Part shown: piece by piece, positions 26,887 to 36,235 of the stretch | Layout: every line of letters starts with the position of its first letter | How positions within the stretch are numbered: position 1 is the first letter of the stretch | From: PNON01 sp963757065 | Lineage (GTDB): Bacteria > Chloroflexota > Anaerolineae > Anaerolineales > Anaerolineaceae | Assembly (NCBI GenBank): GCA_963757065.1 | Contig: CAVWQC010000001.1 | Span: 372,001-436,000, forward strand | Reading direction: 5' to 3' | DNA: 64,000 bases | Program-made: the position numbers and the translations under genes | Notes under the pieces: generated by a model | What the model was told of the DNA's origin: nothing | The model's input: only the letters and a program-made list of their open reading frames with translations | Databases searched by the model: none

Positions 26887-27771
26887 ATGCAGAGGAAAAC
26901 CATCACGTTACTTGCTTTGGTCACAATCTTAATCAGCCTGGCTTGCAATTTTTCGGCTCCAACTCCCACCCCTGAACTTCCACCCATAACAGTGCCATAT
27001 CCTGACACGCTTGTTCCACCACCTCCACTTCCGACAAACACAGAGGTGATTCCAGCGGTCACTGATACTTCGCAACCATCTGCAGATACTGGTCCATTAG
27101 TTCAATTAAACTGGTTCAGTATAAATCTTCCAGCCACCGTTGCAAGCTCAGCTCAATCTACAGTTGTAGCAGCTGTCTCGTCTTCCGATCAGGTCGCTCC
27201 CTGGGAGATTGCTCCTCAACATGAAGAAATGACTTTCACCGGATATTTCCTTGCTGATACATTTCATGAACCCATTATCAACATCTATCCGGTTCAGGAC
27301 TTCATTTCGATCGAACCGACAGTGGCTGATCGTGTAACCGAGCTGCAAAAGATCATCCAGGAAAAATCAGAAAATCCCGGAAACATACCAATTCTTCCTT
27401 TTTGGAATGCTGCACAGGTTTTCCTATCAAATCCGGTCTATTTGGATTTTCAAAATGTCAGCGGTATTCGTTATTTAACCCAGTATGGACAGGCCATCAT
27501 GCCTATCAATAATCACGACCTGTTCTACTCTTTCCAGGGCTTAACTTCAGATGGAAAATATTGGATCAGCGCCATCCTGCCAGTAAATCATCCATCAATT
27601 CAGGCAACATACGATGATCCGCTACCAGCAGATTATGAACAATTCATGGCAAACTATGAGCAGTATAAAACTTTGCTGCGTGCCAACCTCGATACTCAGC
27701 CGCCGGAGACTTTCACGCCTTCACTTGCCGACCTGGACGCAATGATCAGTTCGATTGTGGTTACCCATTAG
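26887..27771 (+). CDS. Putative lipoprotein
   Basis: A 294-residue exported protein. The N-terminus is Lys/Arg then a hydrophobic stretch ending ISLAC (Cys at about residue 20), a lipobox, followed by a Thr-Pro-rich spacer (SAPTPTPELPPITVP) like other Chloroflexota surface proteins. The remaining 230 residues show no domain I recognise; two Trp/Tyr-rich segments (WFSINLP, YFLADTFHEPIINIYPVQDF) suggest a beta-rich fold. GAGGAG precedes the ATG. Possibly co-transcribed with the thiolase, but no functional link is evident. Confidence 0.7.
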   Translation: MQRKTITLLALVTILISLACNFSAPTPTPELPPITVPYPDTLVPPPPLPTNTEVIPAVTDTSQPSADTGPLVQLNWFSINLPATVASSAQSTVVAAVSSSDQVAPWEIAPQHEEMTFTGYFLADTFHEPIINIYPVQDFISIEPTVADRVTELQKIIQEKSENPGNIPILPFWNAAQVFLSNPVYLDFQNVSGIRYLTQYGQAIMPINNHDLFYSFQGLTSDGKYWISAILPVNHPSIQATYDDPLPADYEQFMANYEQYKTLLRANLDTQPPETFTPSLADLDAMISSIVVTH

Positions 27772-27888
27772 GAATTCCACCACAATGGGTTGGTTTTAAG
27801 GTCATTTCGGTTTATAACGATATTGTCGATTAGTATATAAGAGAATACTATTAATTTATATTGAATTTTGAGGTGGGAGAAACCTTCC

Positions 27889-28767
27889 ATGAAAAAGGTA
27901 ACTGAAATAGTAGCCCACTCCAGCCATGTTGCCGGGGTGATCTTCTCGCCGGATTCTAAAACCGTGCTTTCCTGCGGGATGGATGCCCTGATCAAGCTAT
28001 GGTCTGTTGAAGATTGGAGTCCGATCGGTGAATTTGCAGGTCATGAAAAAAGCGTTAACTGCCTGGCTTTCTCCCCCGACGGGAAAACCCTGGTCTCCGG
28101 TTCGACGGATACAGACCTGCACCTCTGGAGCTATCCTGATGGGGCAAACAGAGGTGTGCTCCGCAGCCACCGTAACACGGTTGCCTGTGTGCAGTATTCG
28201 CCGGATGGCAGCCTGATCGCTTCATGCTCGTATGATGCCAAAGTGAAGCTCTGGAATGCCGCGACTGGAGAATTAGTATTGACTTTCAATGACCACCCCA
28301 AAAATGTGGCTGCAGTTCAGTTTACTCAGGATGGCCATTTCCTGGCTTCAGGCGGGATCGGCGGCGATATCCTGGTGATGTCAGTTCCGGATGGAGGGCT
28401 GATTCAACGCTTGAAAGGGCACTCAACCACGGTGACCAGCCTGGCACTCAGTCTGGACGGAAAATTATTGATCTCCACCGGGTATGACGGCACCATCCGC
28501 TACTGGAATACCACGTCATGGGTCGAGGAAAAATCCATACCCATCAAACAGAGAGGGTTGTTTCCGATCAACCTGTCTCCAGACGGGAAATTTCTGGCAG
28601 TCGGATGCGAATTCATGGTCAAGGTTTTCAGGATGGAAGATGGTACGCAAATAGAAGAGCTGCCAGTGGACGCAAAAGGTGTGTATGCTGTGGCCTTTTC
28701 CCCGGACGGGAAGTACCTGGCCAGCGGATCTGCTGATAAAATTGTTCGGGTGTGGGAAGTGTCTTAA
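27889..28767 (+). CDS. WD40 repeat protein (single beta-propeller)
   Basis: A 292-residue protein made up entirely of about seven WD40 repeats of 40-43 residues, with typical blade ends such as DALIKLWSVEDW, DTDLHLWSYPDG, DAKVKLWNAATG, DGTIRYWNTTSW and DKIVRVWEVS, and repeated FSPDGK-type turns. This is the size of one seven-bladed propeller, so it is probably a free-standing scaffold. It has no signal peptide, so it should be cytoplasmic. Start chosen at MKKVTEI (27889) behind GGTGGGAG. The 65-bp gap to the glycosidase gene suggests possible co-transcription. Partner unknown. Confidence 0.85.
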   Translation: MKKVTEIVAHSSHVAGVIFSPDSKTVLSCGMDALIKLWSVEDWSPIGEFAGHEKSVNCLAFSPDGKTLVSGSTDTDLHLWSYPDGANRGVLRSHRNTVACVQYSPDGSLIASCSYDAKVKLWNAATGELVLTFNDHPKNVAAVQFTQDGHFLASGGIGGDILVMSVPDGGLIQRLKGHSTTVTSLALSLDGKLLISTGYDGTIRYWNTTSWVEEKSIPIKQRGLFPINLSPDGKFLAVGCEFMVKVFRMEDGTQIEELPVDAKGVYAVAFSPDGKYLASGSADKIVRVWEVS

Positions 28768-28832
28768 AAATTGTATCGTTTTAGTGGACTGACAATCATC
28801 AAAACAAACATCTTTTCAAATTGGAGCGTTCT

Positions 28833-30167
28833 ATGACCGAGTTTGATGCCGCCTACCATTTTCCCAAAGGTTTTTTATGGGGGACAGCCACTGCTTCCCA
28901 CCAGGTGGAAGGAAATAACCACAATAACAACTGGTCGCGCTGGGAAACAGAGCCAGGTCGAATTATTAATGACGAAAAATGCGGCCTGGCTTGCGATTGG
29001 TGGGGTGGCCGCTGGAAGGAAGATTTCGACCGGGCGGTCGAGACCGGACAGAACGCGCACCGGCTTTCCATCGAGTGGAGCCGCATCCAGCCCGCCCAGG
29101 ATCGCTGGGATGAGGATGCCCTGGATTACTACCGCGAGATGCTGCGCGGTTTGTACGATCGCGGATTATCAGCCATGGTCACCCTGCACCACTTCACCGA
29201 TCCGCTGTGGATGGCAGACCAGGGCGGTTGGGAAAACCCCGAATCGCCAGTATGGTTTGAAAAATTCGTCCGCAAAGCCGTGGAAGCATTGAAGGAATAC
29301 TGCTCCACATGGGTGACCATCAATGAACCGAATGTCTATGCGGTTTCAGGCTACATTTACGGACAGTTCCCACCCGGAAAGAAGAGTATAAAGACAGCAT
29401 TGAATGTGATGGTCAACCTGACCAAAGGGCACGCTGCCGCTTACCACGCCATCCATGAGATCCAAAAGGAAGCCCGGGTGGGCTTTGCCATCAATTACCG
29501 CGACTTTGTTCCTGCAAAAACCTGGTTCCTGCCGGATCAAATCGCTGCCAATATTCAAAAGAAAACTTTCAATAACGCTTTCCCGGTAGCCGCGATGACA
29601 GGACTGCTGGATACGCCATTTATGAAGACCCGCATCCCGCAGGCAGCCAACACCCAGGACTTTTTGGGTGTCAATTATTATTCGCGCGATCTGGTAGCGT
29701 TCGATCTCACCAAACCCTCCAGCCAGTTCATCCACAATTATTATCCCAAAAACCCGGACCTCAGCCCGACAGGATTCATTGCCAATATACCGAAAGGAAT
29801 GTACGAGGCACTAAAATGGGGGCTGAAGTTCAAGGTACCCATGATCGTGACCGAGAATGGCGTGGAAGACCATCTTGATACTCTTCGTCCACGCTACCTG
29901 CTGCAGCATATTCACCAGGTCTGGCGGGCTGTCAACTTTAACTGGCCGGTAAAGGGATACTTCCACTGGTCGCTGGTGGATAATTTCGAATGGGAACGAG
30001 GCTGGACCCAGCGCTTCGGTTTATGGGGTTTGAACCCTCAGACCCAGGAACGCACCCGCCGCAAGAGTGTGGACCTGTACGAAGCCATCTGCCGCGAGAA
30101 CGGCATCACGACTGATATGGTGGATCGCTTCGCTCCTGAGGTGATGCAGAAGATATTTAATGCATGA
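28833..30167 (+). CDS. Glycoside hydrolase family 1 (beta-glucosidase/beta-galactosidase type)
   Basis: A 444-residue TIM-barrel retaining beta-glycosidase. The N-terminal signature is FPKGFLWGTATASHQVEG; the acid/base Glu165 lies in VTINEPN and the nucleophile Glu341 in IVTENGVED. Further typical elements are HRLSIEWSRIQP, VTLHHFTDPLWM, GVNYYSRD and GYFHWSLVDNFEWERGW with the aglycone-binding WxxxDNFEW. No signal peptide, so it would cleave imported oligosaccharides in the cytoplasm. The ATG at 28833 follows GGAG; an in-frame TTG upstream overlaps that site. Substrate specificity cannot be assigned. Confidence 0.9.
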   Translation: MTEFDAAYHFPKGFLWGTATASHQVEGNNHNNNWSRWETEPGRIINDEKCGLACDWWGGRWKEDFDRAVETGQNAHRLSIEWSRIQPAQDRWDEDALDYYREMLRGLYDRGLSAMVTLHHFTDPLWMADQGGWENPESPVWFEKFVRKAVEALKEYCSTWVTINEPNVYAVSGYIYGQFPPGKKSIKTALNVMVNLTKGHAAAYHAIHEIQKEARVGFAINYRDFVPAKTWFLPDQIAANIQKKTFNNAFPVAAMTGLLDTPFMKTRIPQAANTQDFLGVNYYSRDLVAFDLTKPSSQFIHNYYPKNPDLSPTGFIANIPKGMYEALKWGLKFKVPMIVTENGVEDHLDTLRPRYLLQHIHQVWRAVNFNWPVKGYFHWSLVDNFEWERGWTQRFGLWGLNPQTQERTRRKSVDLYEAICRENGITTDMVDRFAPEVMQKIFNA

Positions 30168-30284
30168 GGGGATGACGGATAATCTAATTCAATTTTGTAA
30201 TTGGATATAATATGTGTCGCTATTGGTTTACATCTCCATCGAATGAATAATTAGGACAATTCCAATCTTTAAGGAGTAACGTTT

Positions 30285-31740
30285 ATGCTTGATCAAATCA
30301 AGAAAAATATCCAGCGTATCCAGAAGCTGGGGGCAACGTACGTGGATACCCGTTGGTATCCGTATGAGGAAACCAATTCACTCACCATGTGGAATGGCAA
30401 CTTAAAGGATGCCAGCGCCAGAAATCGAAAGCGGTGCAGGAATCCGTGTGCTTTATAAAGGAGCCTGGGGATTTTCAGCCTCCTCCGACTTGAGCAACCT
30501 GGGGGCAATGTACGATCGTGCGTTGGATAATGCCCGCATCGCTGCTGAAAGGGTGACATTTCCTGTTCGCCTGGCTGAAAAAGATATCATCCAGGCAAAG
30601 TTCAACAGTCCGAACAAAATAGACCCATTCACAGTATCCCTGAATGAAAAAGTGAATTTCCTTAAAGAATTGGATGGATACTTAAAAGACGATGCCGTCG
30701 GACAGCGCATCTCCGAAATGAACTTTATCCGGAAGAACATCTGCTTCGTGGATTCTGAAGGCTGCGAAATTGAAAAAACGATCGTTGAATCTTTTTCAAC
30801 GATGGAAGTCATGAGCCAGGATGAAAACGGTGTGACCCACGAACGTAAATTCCGGCTGCATAAACAGGCGGATACCCGTGGTTGGGAAAATTATGACCTG
30901 GCTGTCTTCAAAGAAAATGCGGAAAGGATCGTCCGTGAATTAAAGCAAATTATGGCCGCACCGGAATGTCCCAAGGATGAACGCTCTGTCATCCTGCTGC
31001 CGGGCATCATGTACCTGCAGACGCATGAGACCATCGGCCATGCCCTGGAGCTGGACCGCATTTTGGGATATGAACTGGCCTTCGCAGGCGGCTCATTCGT
31101 TACATTAAAAGATTTCGGAACATTGCGCTACGGTTCACCCAAGCTGACCGCCCGTGCAGATGCGACCGTGCCCAACAGCCCCGGGAGTTTCGGGTTCGAT
31201 GATGATGGCGTCACCTGCCAGAATAATGTGCTGATCGATAAAGGCATCCTGGTGGGTGCCATTTCCGGACGGCAAATGGTCGAAGAAGCCAATGCCCGTG
31301 CGAAAAAAGAAATATTCAAGGGCAGCGGCGGAGCGAATCGTGCGACTGCTTTTTACCGGGTCCCGATCGAACGCATGACAAATATCAACATCGATCCCGG
31401 TGAAGACGGCACCCTGGAAGATATCATCAGCAAAACTGAGAAGGGAATCATCCTGGATGGCGATCGCTCCTGGTCGATCGGATCAAACCGCGAGCAATTC
31501 CACTTTGGAACTGAAATCGGCTGGCTGGTGGAGGACGGCCGCAAGACACACGTGGTCAAGAATTCCACCTATAAAGGGGAGACCATCAAATTCTGGAATT
31601 CGCTCTCAGCCGTGGGTGATAAATCCACCTGGCAGGTCAATTATGTATCCAATTGCGGCAAGGGACAGCCCAATCAGATCATTCAGCTTGGTCACGGAAT
31701 CCCGGTTTGCCGCTTTGATCACGTGCTGGTAGGAGAATAG
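30285..31740 (+). CDS. tldD: TldD metalloprotease (frame break near N-terminus)
   Basis: Member of the TldD/TldE peptidase complex that trims unfolded or modified peptides inside a closed chamber. The Zn site HETIGH is encoded at 31024-31041 (LQTHETIGHALELDR), with the family blocks GTLRYGSPKLTARADATVPN, GVTCQNNVLIDKGILVGAISG and GIILDGDRSWSIGSNREQFHF. The true start is ATG at 30285 (MLDQIKKNIQRIQ, AAGGAG upstream); the frame breaks near 30410-30420, after which AEIESGAGIRVLYKGAWGFSA continues as expected. It lies 2 nt before tldE. Confidence 0.87.
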
Positions 31741-31742
31741 AC

Positions 31743-33131
31743 ATGAAAGAGCAGATTTTATCCACCCTGCATGAATTACGTCTTTATGCCCTGGAAAAGG
31801 GTTACGTGGTTTCCATCCTCTTCCGGGAAGAAGACAGCAACTTGATGCGTTTTGCCAATTCTGCCATCTCCTTGAACACGAATGAACATCTCATCCGCAT
31901 CGAAGTGACAGCTTACGAAGGGAAAAAACGCGCCAGTTATGAAATGATCACCAGCCTGGATCAGATGGATATCATGAAAAAAGGTGTGGACACCGCCGCG
32001 GAAATGGTCAAACATGCCATGCCGTTGGATTACAACCCCACCATTCCATTGTTGGACGAGGATTTCAGCGACGAAAGCGGATATGACCCTGCGCTCGCCG
32101 CGATGACCAATAGTGAAAAACTGGAATTTCTCAACCAGGTGTCCAAAGGACTCGAGACGTCGGATATAAAGCTGGGCGGGATCTTCTCCAGCGGTACGAA
32201 TGTGCAGGCAGAGGTGAGCACTCTATCCGATAAAAGCTTGTATATCAAGTTCACAGACACTCAGGTGAACGCAGTGCTTTCGCATGAGCAACTAAAATGG
32301 GAAGTGATCGCCGAGCAGTCAGCCCAGCAAAAAAGCGACTTGAACCCCGCCCCGCTGCATGAGGATCTATCCTTCCTGCTGGATCATTATCAGCATGATC
32401 AACCACAACAGGTCCCCCTGGGAACTTATGATATCGTGTTTGGGGCAGCGGCAATCGCAGATATGCTGCATTTCTTCCACTATATCGGTTTCGACGGTGG
32501 AATGATGAAACGAGGGTATTCATTCCTAACCCCTGAACATATTGGCAAGAAAGTCTTTTCAGAGCAAGTCAAGTCTATATGATGATGCCAACGACCGGAG
32601 GACATTTCCTTACAAACGCGATCTTCTTGGAATGAAACGAAATACATACCCGCTGGTAGAAAAAGGTGTTTTCCGCGGTTTCGATATACGTTCAGGATGA
32701 GGCGGATGAATTTGGAGAAAAAGCCACCGGTCACACGGTTTATCATGACAGCCTGGTAATGAAAGGTGGAAGCCAGAAGGTCCAATCCCTCAAAGAACTG
32801 GTAAGCCAGCCGCGTGATAACGACCTGTTATATTTCCCATTCATTCATTACATGAATATTGTGAATCCCTCCAAAGGGTGTCATCACCGGCAGCAGTCGA
32901 TTTGGTGCGCTGTTATTGAAAAAAGATGGCAGTATCGTCGTGCCTTATAACTACCGCATCACCCAGAGCCTGCTGGATATCTTTGGTGACAAAGTCGCCT
33001 GGGTATCATCAGAAGTGGAAGCCTATAACATTTCATCATCCTACGCTGCCCGGAATCCACAGGCGATTGTGGTTCCGAAATTCATGCGGGTGAATGGTTT
33101 GGAGATCTCCCATTCGAACTCATCGTATTAA
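31743..33131 (+). CDS. tldE: TldE/PmbA subunit of the TldD-TldE peptidase (frame breaks)
   Basis: Non-catalytic partner of TldD; it lacks the HExxxH motif. Homologous text runs from MKEQILSTLHELRLYALEKG through QVPLGTYDIVFGAAAIADML, GKKVFSEQ, DDANDRRTFPYKRDLLG, YPLVEKGVF, QDEADEFGEKATGHTV, FPFIHYMNIVNPSKG, VITGSSRFGALLLKKDGS to NPQAIVVPKFMRVNGLEISHS. These pieces lie in three frames, with breaks near 32573, 32680 and 32875. Three breaks in one gene is the highest local density here; either the consensus is poor or this copy is decaying. tldD just upstream is intact apart from one break, so the complex was probably functional. Confidence 0.78.
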
Positions 33132-33196
33132 TGGATAGGATGATGTCACCGAATTGGTGCTTGAGAAATTATTGAAGAATTGAATATAGATGACAA

Positions 33197-33233
33197 AAAG
33201 ATCCTAAAGGTGAGTAATACCTTTAGGATCTTT
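33197..33233 (+). terminator. Bidirectional intrinsic terminator between tldE and the glycosyltransferase gene
   Basis: A 15-bp perfect stem, AAAGATCCTAAAGGT (33197-33211) / ACCTTTAGGATCTTT (33219-33233), with a 7-nt loop. The T-tract is short on the plus strand and there is an equivalent short tract on the minus strand, fitting a terminator shared by convergent genes. Confidence 0.8.
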
Positions 33234-33294
33234 ATATAAATAATGCTTAATGTTGATTTGAATAAGGGGTCTCAATTCTCGCTAACTGCTATTG

Positions 33295-34725
33295 TTAGTT
33301 TAATGGCGGAGGGAAAGGAATTGTAAAATCTCTGGGCGGCATACCAAGATAGACCACAAAATAGAAATACAGGTCGATGGCTACCAGCGCAACCAGTAGA
33401 AAAACTGCTATCTTTGCATAACCGCTTTTCCAGATCCAATCAATTGCCAGGCCGATCAACCAGCAAATGGCTGGAATGGCCACCACATAATGCGGGCTGC
33501 CGTTAGCAACCCCGATCAGAAATCCACCAAAGAAGGATGTGAGTAATAGCCAGGCTAGCGGAATCCAATTCTTTCTGACAATGGCTATCACGATACCAGC
33601 AATAAAGAGGATGGCTGCCGGACCAAAAACAAGCGGGATGGTTGGACCATAAAAACCGGAAGGGTCGGGGTATATTGTGTATGTCCCCAGAGAATACAGC
33701 ACCTGATGCCAGAAGAACTTCCAGTAGTCAACTACACCAATAATGGCGAGGAGTGCTTCAGGTTTCCATCCCCATACCTGGTTGGTGCGATCAAGGTAGG
33801 CTGTTGGATTGGTGATCGCAAAGAGGATGATGGGGCCGGCAACACATAGTGCGACCAGGCCAAGGATCCCCAGGAAACCCATTTTTTGACTCGTGTTTCC
33901 ATTTTCTTTCCAAAGGGTGATCACGAGCAGGATCAATAAAAAGGCACCGATCTTGCTGCCGAGATAAAAGTATTGCGAAATTCCCAGGGCGAAACCTGAT
34001 AATACTGCTCCGCCGGTCCAGCGTTCTTTCCAGCCTTTTACGAACCCATAAACGACCAGGGGCACCCATAAAGTATCCCAGATATTATTCAGCCCGACCC
34101 TGGAATAGTGGATGGAAAAATGATAGGCCGCCATCATAATGGCTGAGAGAATTGCGATCCGTCTGCCGCTGATGCTCTTTACCATCAAATAGGTCACGAC
34201 AACACCCAGTGCACCAGCGATCGCTGAGGAGACCCGTAATCCTGCAACCGTAAAACCAAATATCTTCATGGTGTAGTACAAAATATAGTGATGTAATGCC
34301 GGTTGGGAGGATGGCCCGGTAATGAAAGGATTCATGATGAAAATTGGATCCCCGAAGAGGTTATCCCTGGCAAAACTGGCCACCCCGGCTTCATCTATAT
34401 GGAAAAGACCCGGTATCGAGCCTAGAAATGGTACCCGGATCAGTAAAGCGGATGCAAGTAAACCCAACATGATCAGCAGGTCAAGTTTCGAGGGTGCTGG
34501 ACTGCGTGTGTAGAAAATACTGATGATAAAGACGACACATGCCAGCCAGGTCCAGAATTGCCAGCCCAGGATTCCTCCCTGGTTGGCATAAGCATAACCG
34601 ATCCAGATTGTAGTTACGGTACATGCCAATGCCAGCAATGCTTTCAAGCGGTGCGGCTGCAGATCCAGCCAAAGCTGCTTAAATCCGGCTGACAATTTTG
34701 AGTTAGAGAAGTTAATATTCTTCAT
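33295..34725 (-). CDS. Multi-pass membrane glycosyltransferase of the GT-C/PMT type
   Basis: A 476-residue integral membrane protein with roughly 10-12 hydrophobic helices. After the first helices an extracytoplasmic loop has LFHIDEAGVASFARDNLFG, resembling the acidic catalytic motif of the dolichyl-phosphate-mannose mannosyltransferase (GT39/ArnT-like) superfamily, and ARDN/QPALHHYILYY fits the same loop. Likely moves a sugar from a polyprenyl-phosphate donor to a protein or glycolipid outside the membrane. The target is unknown. No sugar-nucleotide genes are adjacent; the gene stands alone, convergent to tldE. Confidence 0.75.
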   Translation of the reverse strand: MKNINFSNSKLSAGFKQLWLDLQPHRLKALLALACTVTTIWIGYAYANQGGILGWQFWTWLACVVFIISIFYTRSPAPSKLDLLIMLGLLASALLIRVPFLGSIPGLFHIDEAGVASFARDNLFGDPIFIMNPFITGPSSQPALHHYILYYTMKIFGFTVAGLRVSSAIAGALGVVVTYLMVKSISGRRIAILSAIMMAAYHFSIHYSRVGLNNIWDTLWVPLVVYGFVKGWKERWTGGAVLSGFALGISQYFYLGSKIGAFLLILLVITLWKENGNTSQKMGFLGILGLVALCVAGPIILFAITNPTAYLDRTNQVWGWKPEALLAIIGVVDYWKFFWHQVLYSLGTYTIYPDPSGFYGPTIPLVFGPAAILFIAGIVIAIVRKNWIPLAWLLLTSFFGGFLIGVANGSPHYVVAIPAICWLIGLAIDWIWKSGYAKIAVFLLVALVAIDLYFYFVVYLGMPPRDFTIPFPPPLN

Positions 34726-34946
34726 AGTTGAAATTTCCTGACAGAAAAATTACATCACCAAAATTGATGATAATTGAAATAATTATAGCATCGCAAAAAA
34801 ATCAAACATCAGGGGAAAGGCATAAATGAGCTCTACCTTTCGTTAATCGCAACTAGTATTCCATTATGCTAACATCCAATTCAGTAAACTAATAAAGTTG
34901 ATTTTGGTAGTCATTTCCTTCAATTCATTAAACATTATCACTTTTA

Positions 34947-34975
34947 TTGACATGCCTATTGTCAACTTTCATAAT
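34947..34975 (+). promoter_or_regulatory. Promoter with overlapping inverted repeat upstream of the BNR gene
   Basis: TTGACA (34947-34952) and CATAAT (34970-34975) are 17 bp apart. The -35 hexamer is also the left arm of an inverted repeat TTGACA-N7-TGTCAA (34947-34965), so a dimeric repressor could occupy it. The predicted 5' UTR is about 138 nt. Confidence 0.55.
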
Positions 34976-35086
34976 TGAATCACTTCTATATTGAAATCCA
35001 TTTAGAAATATGCCATAGGTTAAGATTGTTTTGAGGCAAACAAATGAATTAATGCATAGAAGGTAATAAATATCCTGAAGATTAAC

Positions 35087-35114
35087 TGACCTGCCTCCGA
35101 TCAGGTCAAAGGAG
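35087..35114 (+). promoter_or_regulatory. Hairpin next to the ribosome-binding site of the BNR gene
   Basis: TGACCTG (35087-35093) pairs perfectly with CAGGTCA (35102-35108), loop CCTCCGAT. The loop carries CCTCC, complementary to the GGAG ribosome-binding site at 35111-35114, so an alternative fold could hide the site. A translational control element is possible but unproven. Confidence 0.35.
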
Positions 35115-35119
35115 TTAAT

Positions 35120-36235
35120 ATGAGCAAAATTCGTTTATTGGTTGGAACGCGGAAAGGGGCATTCATCCTTTCCTCAGATGGAAAACGAAGAGACTGGAAG
35201 GTGGACGGCCCGCATTTTGCCGGCTGGGAGGTCTATCATATGCAGGGATCACCGGTTAACCCGGACCGGATCTATGCTTCGCAAACTTCCAGTTGGTTCG
35301 GGCAGGTCATCCAACGCTCCAATGATGGCGGGATGAACTGGGAACCGGTGGGAAACAAGTTCACCTATGAGGGTGATCCGGGAACCCACCAATGGTATGA
35401 CGGCTCCCAGCGACCCTGGGAATTCAAGCGCATCTGGAGCCTGACACCTTCGCTGCACGAACCGGATACCGTCTTTGCCGGTGCTGAAGACGCAGCCCTA
35501 TTCCGCTCAGATGATGGCGGTCAAAATTGGCAGGAACTTGCTGACCTGCGCAATGCCAAGGGAAATTTGTGGCAGCCGGGAGCAGGAGGTATGTGTTTGC
35601 ATTCCATACTACAAGACCCTTCCGATGCGAACAGGATCTTCATTGCCATTTCAGCAGCAGGTGCATTCCGTACTGACGATGGAGGCAAGTGCTGGCTGCC
35701 GATCAATAACGGATTAACTTCTCTATATGAACTTCCAGATCCGGCATCTGAAGTCGGGCACTGTGTCCATAATATCGCCATGCATCCTACCAAACCGGAT
35801 GTGTTGTATATGCAGAAGCATTGGGACGTGATGCGCAGCGACAATGCTGGAGAACTGTGGCATGAGGTAAGCGACAATTTGCCCAGTGATTTCGGCTTCC
35901 CGATCGCTGTTCATGCACACGAACCGGAGACGATCTACGTCGTACCCATTAAAAGCGATTCGGAGCACTTTCCTCCAGATGGAAAATTACGGGTGTACCG
36001 CAGCCGCACCGGTGGCAACCAGTGGGAACCACTGACCAGGGGATTGCCTCAGAGTAATTGTTATGTGAACATCTTCCGCAGCGCCATGGCAGTGGATACA
36101 CTGGATTCGTGTGGCATTTATTTTGGTACCACTGGCGGACAGGTTTATGCTTCCGCTGATTCTGGAGATAATTGGTATCCCATCGTTCACGACCTGCCTC
36201 CTGTGCTTTCGGTGGAAGTACAGACTCTGCCATGA
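35120..36235 (+). CDS. BNR/Asp-box beta-propeller protein (sialidase/VPS10-like fold)
   Basis: A 371-residue protein with at least five Asp-box motifs (S/T-x-D-x-G-x-x-W): RSNDGGMNW, RSDDGGQNW, RTDDGGKCW, RSDNAGELW, RSRTGGNQW and SADSGDNW, spaced as in six-bladed propellers. The start MSKIRLLVGTRKGAFIL is typical of bacterial proteins annotated as exo-alpha-sialidase or glycosyl hydrolase, but the catalytic Arg triad and Tyr/Glu pair of true sialidases cannot be confirmed, so a non-enzymatic or unknown role is likely. No signal peptide. It overlaps the next gene (MoaD-like) by 4 nt (ATGA), which implies coupled translation. Confidence 0.8.
   Translation: MSKIRLLVGTRKGAFILSSDGKRRDWKVDGPHFAGWEVYHMQGSPVNPDRIYASQTSSWFGQVIQRSNDGGMNWEPVGNKFTYEGDPGTHQWYDGSQRPWEFKRIWSLTPSLHEPDTVFAGAEDAALFRSDDGGQNWQELADLRNAKGNLWQPGAGGMCLHSILQDPSDANRIFIAISAAGAFRTDDGGKCWLPINNGLTSLYELPDPASEVGHCVHNIAMHPTKPDVLYMQKHWDVMRSDNAGELWHEVSDNLPSDFGFPIAVHAHEPETIYVVPIKSDSEHFPPDGKLRVYRSRTGGNQWEPLTRGLPQSNCYVNIFRSAMAVDTLDSCGIYFGTTGGQVYASADSGDNWYPIVHDLPPVLSVEVQTLP

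Larger units (their letters stand above)
34726..35119. other. Intergenic region between divergent genes
   Basis: A+T-rich 394 bp without a supportable ORF. It holds a predicted promoter with an inverted repeat (34947-34975) and a hairpin close to the next ribosome-binding site (35087-35108), listed separately. Nothing else was recognised. Confidence 0.6.

Noticed and set aside
27757..27790. Terminator after the lipoprotein gene
   Set aside because: ACCCATT/AATGGGT gives only a 7-bp stem with a 14-nt loop and no T-run, overlapping the end of the coding region.
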